Below are positions 7,059 to 13,812 of a DNA stretch of 17,564 bases, piece after piece. Both the position numbers and the translations under genes were made by a program. Under the pieces are notes generated by a model. It saw only the letters and a list, made by a program, of their open reading frames with translations. It ran no database searches and was not told the DNA's origin. Source of the stretch: Oscillospiraceae bacterium UBA6370 (GTDB lineage: Bacteria; Bacillota; Clostridia; Oscillospirales; Oscillospiraceae); assembly GCA_002437735.1 (NCBI GenBank), contig DJRC01000045.1:1-17564 (forward strand), read 5' to 3'. The stretch's first letter is position 1; the number at the start of each line of letters is the position of its first letter.

Positions 7059-7850
7059 TCAGTTCTCGCCGCGTTGAAGTCCCTCGCCGATCAAGCTCAC
7101 GCCGAGGATCAGCAGCACGATGACCGCGCCCGTGCCGAGCGCGTACCACGGCGCGGAGTCAAGCATACTCTGCGACTCCGAGAGCATATAGCCGAGGCTC
7201 GCCTCATCGGGCGAAACGCCGATGGAGAGGTAGCTCATTGCCGCCTCGGCGAGCACGGCGTTGTTAAAGCCGATGGTAATGGTGGAGACGAGCGTGTGCC
7301 AGATGTTCGGCAGAATGTGAACAAAGAGGATGCGCGCGGTGGACGCGCCCATCAGCTCCGCCGAATGGACGTAGTTCTGCGTGCGCGCGCGGGCGAACTC
7401 GCTGCGCACGATACGCGCGTAGCTGGGGACGAAGACGATGCCGAGCGCGAGCGTCATGTGCTCCCGCCCGCCGCCAAGCAGGCTCACGAGCACGAGCAGA
7501 ATGAGGATGCTCGGAAATGATGCGAGCGCGTCGTTCAGCCGCATGAGCACCTCGTCCACCCAGCCGCCGTACCAGCCGGTCAGCGCGCCGACAAGCGTGC
7601 CGACCACGGTGCCGATGGCGACGGTGCCGAGCGCAATGAGCAGCGTATCGCCCGCGCCGACCATGACGCGGCTCAAGATGTCGCGCCCGAATTTGTCTGT
7701 GCCCATCGGATGCGCGGCGGACGGCGGCAGCAGGCGTGAAAAGTCCATGACGTTGGGGGAGTAGGGCGTCCAGAAAAGGCCAAGGACAATGAAGCCGACG
7801 ACCAGCGCCGTGAGCACGAGACCCACGCGCAGGAAGGTATTTTTCCTCAT
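7059..7850 (-). CDS. ABC transporter permease (OppC/DppC/NikC-like)
   Basis: A 263-residue inner-membrane permease of the binding-protein-dependent transport family. An N-terminal membrane helix (about residues 9-28) precedes the OppC-type segment with the HPMGTDKFGRDILSR signature, then five further hydrophobic segments. The cytoplasmic coupling (EAA) loop is visible in the stretch SAELMGASTARILFVHILPN, which docks on the ATPases. Its ATG overlaps the stop of the upstream permease gene in an ATGA arrangement, so the two subunits are probably made in equal amounts by coupled translation. Confidence 0.93.
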   Translation of the reverse strand: MRKNTFLRVGLVLTALVVGFIVLGLFWTPYSPNVMDFSRLLPPSAAHPMGTDKFGRDILSRVMVGAGDTLLIALGTVAIGTVVGTLVGALTGWYGGWVDEVLMRLNDALASFPSILILLVLVSLLGGGREHMTLALGIVFVPSYARIVRSEFARARTQNYVHSAELMGASTARILFVHILPNIWHTLVSTITIGFNNAVLAEAAMSYLSIGVSPDEASLGYMLSESQSMLDSAPWYALGTGAVIVLLILGVSLIGEGLQRGEN

Positions 7851-8797
7851 GCCGCACCTCCTGCTCCGGAGCCGAGCCGCGGGTCGATGCGCCGCGCGAG
7901 CAGATCGGCGATGAGATTGCAGAGGATGACGGCGAAGGCCAGCAGCACAACGATGGCGCGCGCGACCGGTTCGTCGCGTCCCTCGATGGAGGTCAGCAGC
8001 AGCCGCCCAAGGCCGGGAACGGCGAATACCTGCTCGATAACGACGCTGCCCGCGAGCAGATCGGCGACCGTCATGGCGAGAAAAGTCACCAACGGCACGA
8101 GCGTGTTTTTCAGCACATGGCGGTAGAGGATGCCGCTGCGCGAGCGTCCGCGGCTCATGGAGGTGCGGACATAGTCGCGCTGTGCCTCATCTAAGATTGA
8201 CGTGCGCAGGAGCTTGACCGTCATGGCGATGCGCGGCAGCGCGACGGCGAGCGCGGGAAAGAAGAGATAGCCGATGTAATGCCCCACGCCGCCTACAGGG
8301 AACGCGCCCGCGATAAAGAGGTGCAGCACAAGGCCGAAGAGATAGGTAAAGAGGATGCCGGTGAAAAACGGCGGCACCGCCATCACGACTTGATTGATCA
8401 CGGTCAGCGCGCGGTCAAGCCGGCCGCCGGCATATTTGGCCGACAGCACGCCGAGCGGAATGGAGACCGCCACGATGAGCGCGAACGCGAGCGCTGTGAG
8501 CGTCAGCGTGGGCCCCAGCCGCTGCGCGATGAGCGAGCTCACGCTCTGCCCGTAGCGGTACGAGACGCCGAGGTCGCCGTGCAGCGCATCCCACAGCCAG
8601 CGCCCATAGCGCACGAGGAGCGGGTCGTTCAGTCCCAGCTCAATGCGCAGGGCTTCGAGCCGCTCGGGTGTGGCCTCCGTACCGAGCAGGCGAGTCGCTG
8701 CGTCGCCGGAGAGGAGGGAGAAGGCAACGAAGGTCAAAAACGAGACGATCGCCATCGTCAGCAGCATCGTTGCGAGTTTTTTTGCTGTGTAACGCAT
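7847..8797 (-). CDS. ABC transporter permease (OppB/DppB/NikB-like)
   Basis: A 316-residue permease, the heterodimer partner of the OppC-like protein. It begins with a membrane helix (about residues 8-30), followed by the family motif around DLGVSYRYGQSV and a bundle of five more hydrophobic segments. The coupling loop reads DYVRTSMSRGRSRSGILYRH, followed by LKNTLVPLVT. The start at 8797 has only a modest GAGG 8 bases upstream. It lies 48 nt after the binding-protein gene; that gap contains a small 5-bp hairpin (8822-8826 with 8831-8835) without a T-run. Confidence 0.93.
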   Translation of the reverse strand: MRYTAKKLATMLLTMAIVSFLTFVAFSLLSGDAATRLLGTEATPERLEALRIELGLNDPLLVRYGRWLWDALHGDLGVSYRYGQSVSSLIAQRLGPTLTLTALAFALIVAVSIPLGVLSAKYAGGRLDRALTVINQVVMAVPPFFTGILFTYLFGLVLHLFIAGAFPVGGVGHYIGYLFFPALAVALPRIAMTVKLLRTSILDEAQRDYVRTSMSRGRSRSGILYRHVLKNTLVPLVTFLAMTVADLLAGSVVIEQVFAVPGLGRLLLTSIEGRDEPVARAIVVLLAFAVILCNLIADLLARRIDPRLGSGAGGAA

Positions 8798-8845
8798 GGT
8801 GTTCGCCTCGCTTTGTCGGTCAGGGCATTTGCCCTCGGATTTTCG

Positions 8846-10339
8846 TTAGGTATAGGCCACGGTGCTCAGGTCAATGGCGTAGAGCGGGTAGAAGCGGTAG
8901 CCGCTGAGACCCTTACGCACGGCGACGAGGTCCGCGAGGTCCTGAATGTAAACGTTCGCGGCGGTCTCGGCCAGAATTTCCTCACAGCGGAGGTATTGGG
9001 CGGTCGCTTCCTCGTCGGTCGCGGCGCTGACGGCGGCGGCAAAGGCCGCGTCATAGTCCGCATTGGCATAGTTGGTGAAGTTGTTCCCCGCGGTCGAGGT
9101 GAAGCGCTCGAGCATGGCGCGGGCGGTCAAGGTGCTGGCGTCCACGCCGACGACGGTGGCCTGATACTGACGGCCGGAATAGACGTTTTCCAGCCAGCTC
9201 GCCCACTCGACGGGGTCGATGGTCACGTTTACGCCGATGGTGCGGAGCTGCTCGGCGACGACCTGCGCGGTGTCCATGTGCGGCTGGTAGTTGCTCGGCA
9301 CGGTGATGGTGAGGTCAAAGCCGTTGGGATAGCCCGCCTCGGCGAGCAGCGCCTTGGCCTTTTCTGTGTCATGCGGATAGAGGTTGGCAAGCTCGGGCAG
9401 GAAATATTTGCGGAAATTGGGATACATGCTGCTGCCGACCGCAGTGCCGTGACCGTCGGCCACCACGTTAAACACCTGCTCGCGGTCGAGCGCGTAGCAC
9501 AACGCCTTGCGTACCGTTTCGTTCGCAAGCGGCTCGTAAGCGTGGTTGAGATAGACGGCCTGCACGAGATTCATCGTACCCTCGAGAATGTCAAAATTCT
9601 CGGTGAGCTGATTTGCCTGCGTGGCGGTCAGGTGGGCGCAGATGTCCACCGCGCCGCTCTTGAGCGCCATGACCAACGCCTCGGCGTTCTCATAAATTTG
9701 ATAGGTGACCTTGTCTGTCTTCGCGCCCTCACCCCAGTAGTCGGCGAAGCGCTCCAGCACAAGATTCTGCTGCGCGGCGCGGGAGACGTACTTGAACGGG
9801 CCGGTGCCGACCGGGTACGCACTGTCGGCGTGGTTCTCCGGTGTGATGGCTAGCGTCATGTAGGAGAGAAAATCGCTGTCGGCAGCCTTGAGCACAACGG
9901 AGACGAAGGTATCGTCGATATTCACGGCGTCGATATTGTCCAGCGCCTTCCAGCTGCCGGACTGTATGGCCTTGTCGATGGACCATGCGACATCCGGCGC
10001 CGTGACCTCACTGCCGTCGTGGAACCTCACGCCGGAGCGGAGATGGAAGGTGTAGGTGAGCTGATCGTCGGAGACCTCCCAGCGCTCGGCGACGGCGGGG
10101 ATTAGGTTGCCGTCCTCGTCGGGCTTGACGAGGCCCTCAAACACGTTGAACAGCACCTCGCGGTTCGCGGCGGTGACGGAGGTGTAGGGGTCAAGACTGT
10201 TTTCCAAATCCTGCGCGATGCCGACAACGATCTCGTTCGCCGCGCGGCGCGCGTCGGTCGCGTCGGCTTTCCCGCCGCAGGCGGCGAGGGAGAGCAGCAG
10301 AGTTAGGGAAAGAAACAGGGTAAGAACGCGCTTATTCAT
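8846..10339 (-). CDS. Family 5 extracellular solute-binding lipoprotein (OppA/DppA/NikA-like)
   Basis: A 497-residue lipoprotein that captures the substrate outside the membrane and delivers it to the permease pair. The signal peptide ends in the lipobox LAAC, with the lipidated cysteine at residue 21. SBP_bac_5 landmarks follow: LTYTFHLRSGVRFHDGSEVTAPDV, YPVGTGPFKY and RKALCYALDRE. The family binds oligopeptides, dipeptides, nickel complexes or heme; the residues seen do not settle which. The start has AAAAGGAG 7 bases upstream. Its first codons overlap the last 8 bases of the upstream AI-2E gene, and its ribosome binding site is inside that gene, so the two are cotranscribed. The large excess of binding protein usual for such operons would have to come from stability or translation differences, as no separate promoter was found. 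Confidence 0.93.
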   Translation of the reverse strand: MNKRVLTLFLSLTLLLSLAACGGKADATDARRAANEIVVGIAQDLENSLDPYTSVTAANREVLFNVFEGLVKPDEDGNLIPAVAERWEVSDDQLTYTFHLRSGVRFHDGSEVTAPDVAWSIDKAIQSGSWKALDNIDAVNIDDTFVSVVLKAADSDFLSYMTLAITPENHADSAYPVGTGPFKYVSRAAQQNLVLERFADYWGEGAKTDKVTYQIYENAEALVMALKSGAVDICAHLTATQANQLTENFDILEGTMNLVQAVYLNHAYEPLANETVRKALCYALDREQVFNVVADGHGTAVGSSMYPNFRKYFLPELANLYPHDTEKAKALLAEAGYPNGFDLTITVPSNYQPHMDTAQVVAEQLRTIGVNVTIDPVEWASWLENVYSGRQYQATVVGVDASTLTARAMLERFTSTAGNNFTNYANADYDAAFAAAVSAATDEEATAQYLRCEEILAETAANVYIQDLADLVAVRKGLSGYRFYPLYAIDLSTVAYT

Positions 10340-11546
10340 GGGATTCTCCTTTTGGCGTTGTGGTCGTGCCCGTCAAGCTTCGGCGGGGCGCAAAGATCGT
10401 GTCGTCCGTCACGCCCTTTTTGCGCAGGGATGATTCACACAGGAAGCTCACGGCGGAATGGATGCAGGCGAACACCGGCACGCCGAGGAACATACCCAGC
10501 ACGCCGGCGAAGCCGCCGCCGACAAGGATGGCGACAACGATCCAGAAGCTCGAAATGCCGACGGTCTCGCCCAAAATTTTGGGGCCGAGGATGTTGCCGT
10601 CGAACTGCTGGAGGGCAATGATGAAAATGATAAAGTAGAGGCACTGGCGGGGACTCACGAGCAGGATCAAAAACGCGCTCGGGATCGCGCCGAGGAAGGG
10701 CCCAAAGATGGGGATGACGTTCGTCACGCCCACAAAGACCGCGATGATGGGCGTGTAGGGGAACTTCAAAATCGAGCAGACGATGAAGCACAGAATGCCG
10801 ATGATGAGCGAGTCGAGCAGCTTGCCGCGCACAAAGCCGGAGAAGATGCGGTCGGCCTCGCGGGTGGCGCGCAGCGCGCGCTCATAGTGCGGCGCGGAGA
10901 CGAGCGAGTAGAGCAGCTTGCGCGTGTGGAGGCCGAAGGTTTCCTTGCGGGCGAGAATGTAGACGGAAACGACGATGCCCACGAGCAGGTCCTTGGCAAA
11001 GACCAGCACGCTCAGCACGCCGCCGGTCACGGCGACGATGGCGACCTGCGCGCCGGGAATGACGGTGTTCTTCACCCAGTCGACCAGCTCGTTGTAGTAA
11101 TCACGGACCAGCGTGAGCACGCGCTCGGAGATGTAGGGATTGTCCTCCACGAGCTGCGTGACCCAGGTGTAGATGGTGCGGTAGTAGCTCTCGAGATTGG
11201 AAAAGAGCAGCGATACGCTCGCGGCCAGCTCGGGGATCAGAATGCTGAAGAGCAGATACACGAGTCCCAGCGCAAGGAACCATGTCACAAGGATGCTCAG
11301 ACAGCGCATCAGTCCGGCACGCTTGACGCCGAGCTTATCGCGGAGGAAACGGTCGAAAAAGTCAACGATGGGCGTGAGCAGGTAGGCCATCGCAAGACCG
11401 TAAAGCACGGGCTTGAGGATGCCGAAGAGCTTTTCCATGAAAACAAGCAGCACACCGTTCTGAAAGAAGGTGTCATAAAACACCAGAATGGCGCAGGCCG
11501 CGGCAGTGATGGTCACGCCCCAGTGAAGATAGGTTTTCTGCTTCAT
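10332..11546 (-). CDS. AI-2E family permease (YtvI/TqsA-like)
   Basis: A 404-residue integral membrane protein of the AI-2E family (PF01594). It has paired N-terminal membrane helices, a soluble middle section of about 80 residues (roughly 100-180), and a C-terminal bundle. The diagnostic motifs VIPIFGPFLGAIPS and NILGPKILGETVGISSFW followed by GMFLGVPV are intact. Family members have been tied to autoinducer-2 export in one case and to sodium or other ion transport in others; the substrate here is unknown. The start at 11546 has GGGAGG 4 bases upstream; the longer frame from a GTG at 11573 has no such site. It is the first gene of the operon, and its end overlaps the start of the binding-protein gene by 8 bases. 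The last ~25 residues are a polar, Thr-rich tail. Confidence 0.9.
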   Translation of the reverse strand: MKQKTYLHWGVTITAAACAILVFYDTFFQNGVLLVFMEKLFGILKPVLYGLAMAYLLTPIVDFFDRFLRDKLGVKRAGLMRCLSILVTWFLALGLVYLLFSILIPELAASVSLLFSNLESYYRTIYTWVTQLVEDNPYISERVLTLVRDYYNELVDWVKNTVIPGAQVAIVAVTGGVLSVLVFAKDLLVGIVVSVYILARKETFGLHTRKLLYSLVSAPHYERALRATREADRIFSGFVRGKLLDSLIIGILCFIVCSILKFPYTPIIAVFVGVTNVIPIFGPFLGAIPSAFLILLVSPRQCLYFIIFIIALQQFDGNILGPKILGETVGISSFWIVVAILVGGGFAGVLGMFLGVPVFACIHSAVSFLCESSLRKKGVTDDTIFAPRRSLTGTTTTPKGESHE

Positions 11547-11606
11547 GTGTCCTCCCTTGCCCGCGGCCGGCACAGTGCCAGCCCGTATTCAGAATAAATC
11601 AAGTTT

Positions 11607-11635
11607 AGCATACTATGTTTATTGCGGAATTGCAA
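11607..11635 (-). promoter_or_regulatory. Promoter of the AI-2E/opp-type operon
   Basis: On the minus strand TTGCAA (11630-11635) and TATGCT (11607-11612) are separated by 17 bases, about 60 bases upstream of the ATG. The -35 box is self-complementary and is the same six base pairs used as the -35 box of the divergent lipid kinase promoter. It is the only clear promoter seen for the whole seven-gene operon. Confidence 0.6.
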
Positions 11636-11658
11636 TAGCACAATTTCTGTGCTATACT
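11630..11658 (+). promoter_or_regulatory. Promoter of the lipid kinase gene, overlapping an inverted repeat
   Basis: TTGCAA (11630-11635) and TATACT (11653-11658) are 17 bases apart, with TGC preceding the -10 box (extended -10). An 8-bp perfect inverted repeat, ATAGCACA (11635-11642) and TGTGCTAT (11648-11655), fills the spacer and enters the -10 box, which is a typical operator position. Transcription would start near 11665. Confidence 0.7.
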
Positions 11659-11710
11659 AAAATTAACCGAATCTTCAAACTTTTTTCCGTTCGCAGAAAG
11701 GATGAATGCT

Positions 11711-12604
11711 GTGGAAAAGAAGCTGCTGTTCATCGTCAATCCCCGCGCGGGCAAGACGAAATCGCGCGCACCGCTGTTCGATGCCGTTTCGATTTTCTCC
11801 GAGGCGGGCTATCTGGTCCGCGTGGCAGAGACGCGGCGGCACGGTGACGCGACCGAGCTGGCCGAGCGCTTCGGCGGAGATTTCAATCTCGTCGTCTGCC
11901 ACGGCGGAGACGGCACGCTCAACGAGACGGTCAACGGCATCATGCGCCTGCCGCGGGAGAAGCGTCCGCCGCTGAGCTACCTGCCCGGCGGCAGCACGAA
12001 CGACTTCGCGGCGAGCCTGTCCATCTCCTCCGACCCCGCGCTCGCGGCGCAGAGCGCCATGCGGCTCCAGCCGCGCGACCTGGACGTGGGCGTGTTCAAC
12101 GAAAAGAACTTCGTTTACGTCGCGTCCTTCGGCGCGTTCACGCGCACGGCCTACACCGTGCCGCAGGACATCAAGAATATGTTCGGTCACTTCGCCTATC
12201 TCTTAGAGGGCGTGAAGGACCTTGAAACGCTCTGCCCCTATCCCATGCGCCTCACCGCCGACGGCGAGGTGTTCGACGGCGAATACCTCTTCGGCGCGGT
12301 GTGCAACTCGACCTCCATCGCGGGGCTGATGAAGCTCTCGCCCGAGGCGGTGGATCTGTGCGACGGGCAGTTCGAGCTGATGCTTGTCCCCGTGCCGAAA
12401 ACGCCGCTGCAGCTCCAGCGCACCATCCGCGCTATCGTTTACGAGGAATACGAAACGAGCGACGCGCTCATCTTCCGCCACGTCCGTCACGTCACGGCGG
12501 AGAGCGACGGCAGCATTCCGTGGACGCTCGACGGCGAATACGCCCCCGGCGTGCCGAGGATCGAGATCGGCATTGAGGACAACGGGATACAGATGATGAT
12601 CTGA
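11711..12604 (+). CDS. Diacylglycerol/lipid kinase family protein (YegS/DgkB-like)
   Basis: A 297-residue cytosolic or membrane-associated kinase of the DAGK catalytic family. It would phosphorylate a lipid such as diacylglycerol or undecaprenol-like substrate using ATP. The N-terminal nucleotide-binding half has IVNPRAGK near residues 8-15 and the key GGDGTLNE at 65-72, then LPGGSTNDFA; the C-terminal half is the beta-rich lipid-binding domain. Firmicutes DgkB proteins are of similar length (about 300). Two starts are possible: ATG at 11702 has AAAGG directly against it, which is too close, while GTG at 11711 has AGAAAGGA 8 bases upstream and is preferred; the difference is three residues. 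The gene is monocistronic and divergent from the opp-type operon. The lipid substrate is not resolved. Confidence 0.9.
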   Translation: MEKKLLFIVNPRAGKTKSRAPLFDAVSIFSEAGYLVRVAETRRHGDATELAERFGGDFNLVVCHGGDGTLNETVNGIMRLPREKRPPLSYLPGGSTNDFAASLSISSDPALAAQSAMRLQPRDLDVGVFNEKNFVYVASFGAFTRTAYTVPQDIKNMFGHFAYLLEGVKDLETLCPYPMRLTADGEVFDGEYLFGAVCNSTSIAGLMKLSPEAVDLCDGQFELMLVPVPKTPLQLQRTIRAIVYEEYETSDALIFRHVRHVTAESDGSIPWTLDGEYAPGVPRIEIGIEDNGIQMMI

Positions 12605-12621
12605 GCCTGTGCAGAGGCTGA

Positions 12622-12656
12622 GAAACGCGCGGCGACGCCGCGCGTTTCCTTATTCT
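12622..12656. terminator. Terminator between the convergent lipid kinase and PhnD-like genes
   Basis: A perfect 12-bp stem (12622-12633 with 12637-12648) has a 3-base loop. The T content after the stem is modest on both sides (CTTATTCTGTT to the right), so it is weaker than the other terminators in this window but sits in the same convergent position. Confidence 0.7.
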
Positions 12657-13642
12657 GTTGTCAAAGCGTAGATGCCGTCCTCGTAGCCAAGCAGATTTTT
12701 TGCAAACGCGACGTCCAACGCGTCTGCTGCGCCATAGCCCGCGTCCGCACCATTGTAAAGGCTCAGCACGGCCTGTGCCGTCTCGTCCGCGCTGAGCTTT
12801 TCCAGCGCGGCCAGCAGTGCCGCAGCGAACTCGTCGCCGCCGACGATGGCGTCCGCGGCACTGACGGACACCGTCTCGCCGCCGACCGTGCAGCCGTAGA
12901 TCTCCGTCCACAGCGCCTCGTCCGGCGTCTCGCCGTGCAGCACCACAAGATCCGCAGTGGAGAACACCTCCTCCGCGCTGATGTACTCTGTCAGGCGCGG
13001 AATGCTGTCTGCCGTCATGCCGTTGGCGTTCACGTCCATCATGCTGTCGAGAAACCGCCGGGCCACATCGTCATCCACAGGCACAGCGAACACGGGGGCG
13101 CTCCCGTTATCCATCCAGAAGTTGCCGAGCAGCGTCTCCCACGCGTGCAGCGTGCCGCCGTCCGCCGCGTCCTTTTCAAACGCCGCGCGCAGCGTGCGGT
13201 TCTGGTCGGAGACCGGGAAATACAGCCCGACACGCTCCGTGCCGCCGGCGGGTTCCTCCGGCATAGAGACCAACCGCAGCGCGTCGTCGTGCGCCAGATA
13301 CGTCTCCAGCGGCACAAAGCCGACCTGCACCGAGCCGCGCGCGAGCGCGTCGGCGGTGGCTTCGTCGCTCGCGCCGAAGGTCACGTTGACCCTGCCGACC
13401 GTCACGCCCTCGTCGGCGAGCGCGCCGATGAGCAGCGGCGGCAGTTCCTTTTTTAATTGCAGCAGCGCGTCCGTGTCGCGCCCGCCCGCGACAAATTCCA
13501 CGTTCAGCTCCGCGAGCGTAATGCCCTCCTCCGGCGGTGGCGTCGGCTCGTCGGGCTTGCTCGGGGTGGATTCCTGCTTTCCACAGCCGCTGAGCACAGC
13601 GAGCAGCGTGAGGGAAAGGAAGAAAGAAAGCATACGCTTCAT
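12650..13642 (-). CDS. PhnD-like substrate-binding lipoprotein, orphan
   Basis: A 330-residue predicted lipoprotein. The signal peptide ends in LSGC with the lipid cysteine at residue 20, followed by a Pro/Glu/Thr-rich linker to about residue 40. The next part resembles the phosphonate/phosphite-binding PhnD-type fold: two-lobe binding protein with a stretch like ASDEATADALARGSVQVGFVPLETY, where other members have a VGFV/LAFLGPLSY segment. No ATPase or permease of the PhnCE type is next to it, so it is either an orphan binding protein or works with a transporter elsewhere. The start has AAGGAGG 8 bases upstream. It is divergent from the zinc operon with a 170-base shared control region. The substrate is unknown, and the family call is by motif memory only. 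Confidence 0.75.
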   Translation of the reverse strand: MKRMLSFFLSLTLLAVLSGCGKQESTPSKPDEPTPPPEEGITLAELNVEFVAGGRDTDALLQLKKELPPLLIGALADEGVTVGRVNVTFGASDEATADALARGSVQVGFVPLETYLAHDDALRLVSMPEEPAGGTERVGLYFPVSDQNRTLRAAFEKDAADGGTLHAWETLLGNFWMDNGSAPVFAVPVDDDVARRFLDSMMDVNANGMTADSIPRLTEYISAEEVFSTADLVVLHGETPDEALWTEIYGCTVGGETVSVSAADAIVGGDEFAAALLAALEKLSADETAQAVLSLYNGADAGYGAADALDVAFAKNLLGYEDGIYALTTE

Positions 13643-13698
13643 GGTCAGCGCCTCCTTACAGAATAAGATGAAATGGAATGAAATATGTTCCTGTGGCT

Positions 13699-13727
13699 AT
13701 TATAGCATAGGGTGCGGCGGGAAAGTG
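13699..13727 (-). promoter_or_regulatory. Extended -10 promoter of the PhnD-like gene
   Basis: On the minus strand a perfect TATAAT (13699-13704) is preceded by TGC. The -35 region 17 bases away (CACTTT, 13722-13727) is a poor match, so the extended -10 is the main signal. The leader would be about 50 nt. Confidence 0.6.
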
Positions 13728-13731
13728 TGAC

Positions 13732-13758
13732 GATTTCATTACAAATTACTTGATAATC
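13732..13758. promoter_or_regulatory. AT-rich imperfect dyad, candidate metal-regulator site
   Basis: GATTTCATTA (13732-13741) and TTACTTGATAATC (13746-13758) form an imperfect inverted repeat that overlaps the -35 box of the znu promoter. The position fits a repressor such as Zur. It does not closely match the Bacillus Zur consensus as I know it, so the assignment is weak. Confidence 0.25.
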
Positions 13759-13777
13759 CGCAAAAGCATGGTATGAT
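13750..13777 (+). promoter_or_regulatory. Promoter of the znuACB operon
   Basis: TTGATA (13750-13755) and TATGAT (13772-13777) are separated by 16 bases, with TGG before the -10 box. The predicted start is near 13784, leaving a leader of about 29 nt to the GTG start of znuA. Confidence 0.6.
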
Positions 13778-13812
13778 TGGGAAAGCAGTCTTTTCGGGGA
13801 GGTGAGCGCGCT

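Noticed and set aside
8822..8835. Small hairpin between the oppA-like and oppB-like genes, considered as a terminator
   Set aside because: Only 5 bp with no T-run, inside an operon; at most a minor mRNA stability element.
8279..9853. Plus-strand open frame of 524 codons opposite the oppB-like and oppA-like genes
   Set aside because: Shadow of two well-supported genes; no ribosome binding site, no family motif.
10458..11597. Plus-strand open frame of 379 codons opposite the AI-2E gene
   Set aside because: Highly polar Asp/Glu/His-rich product typical of an antisense reading of a membrane protein gene.
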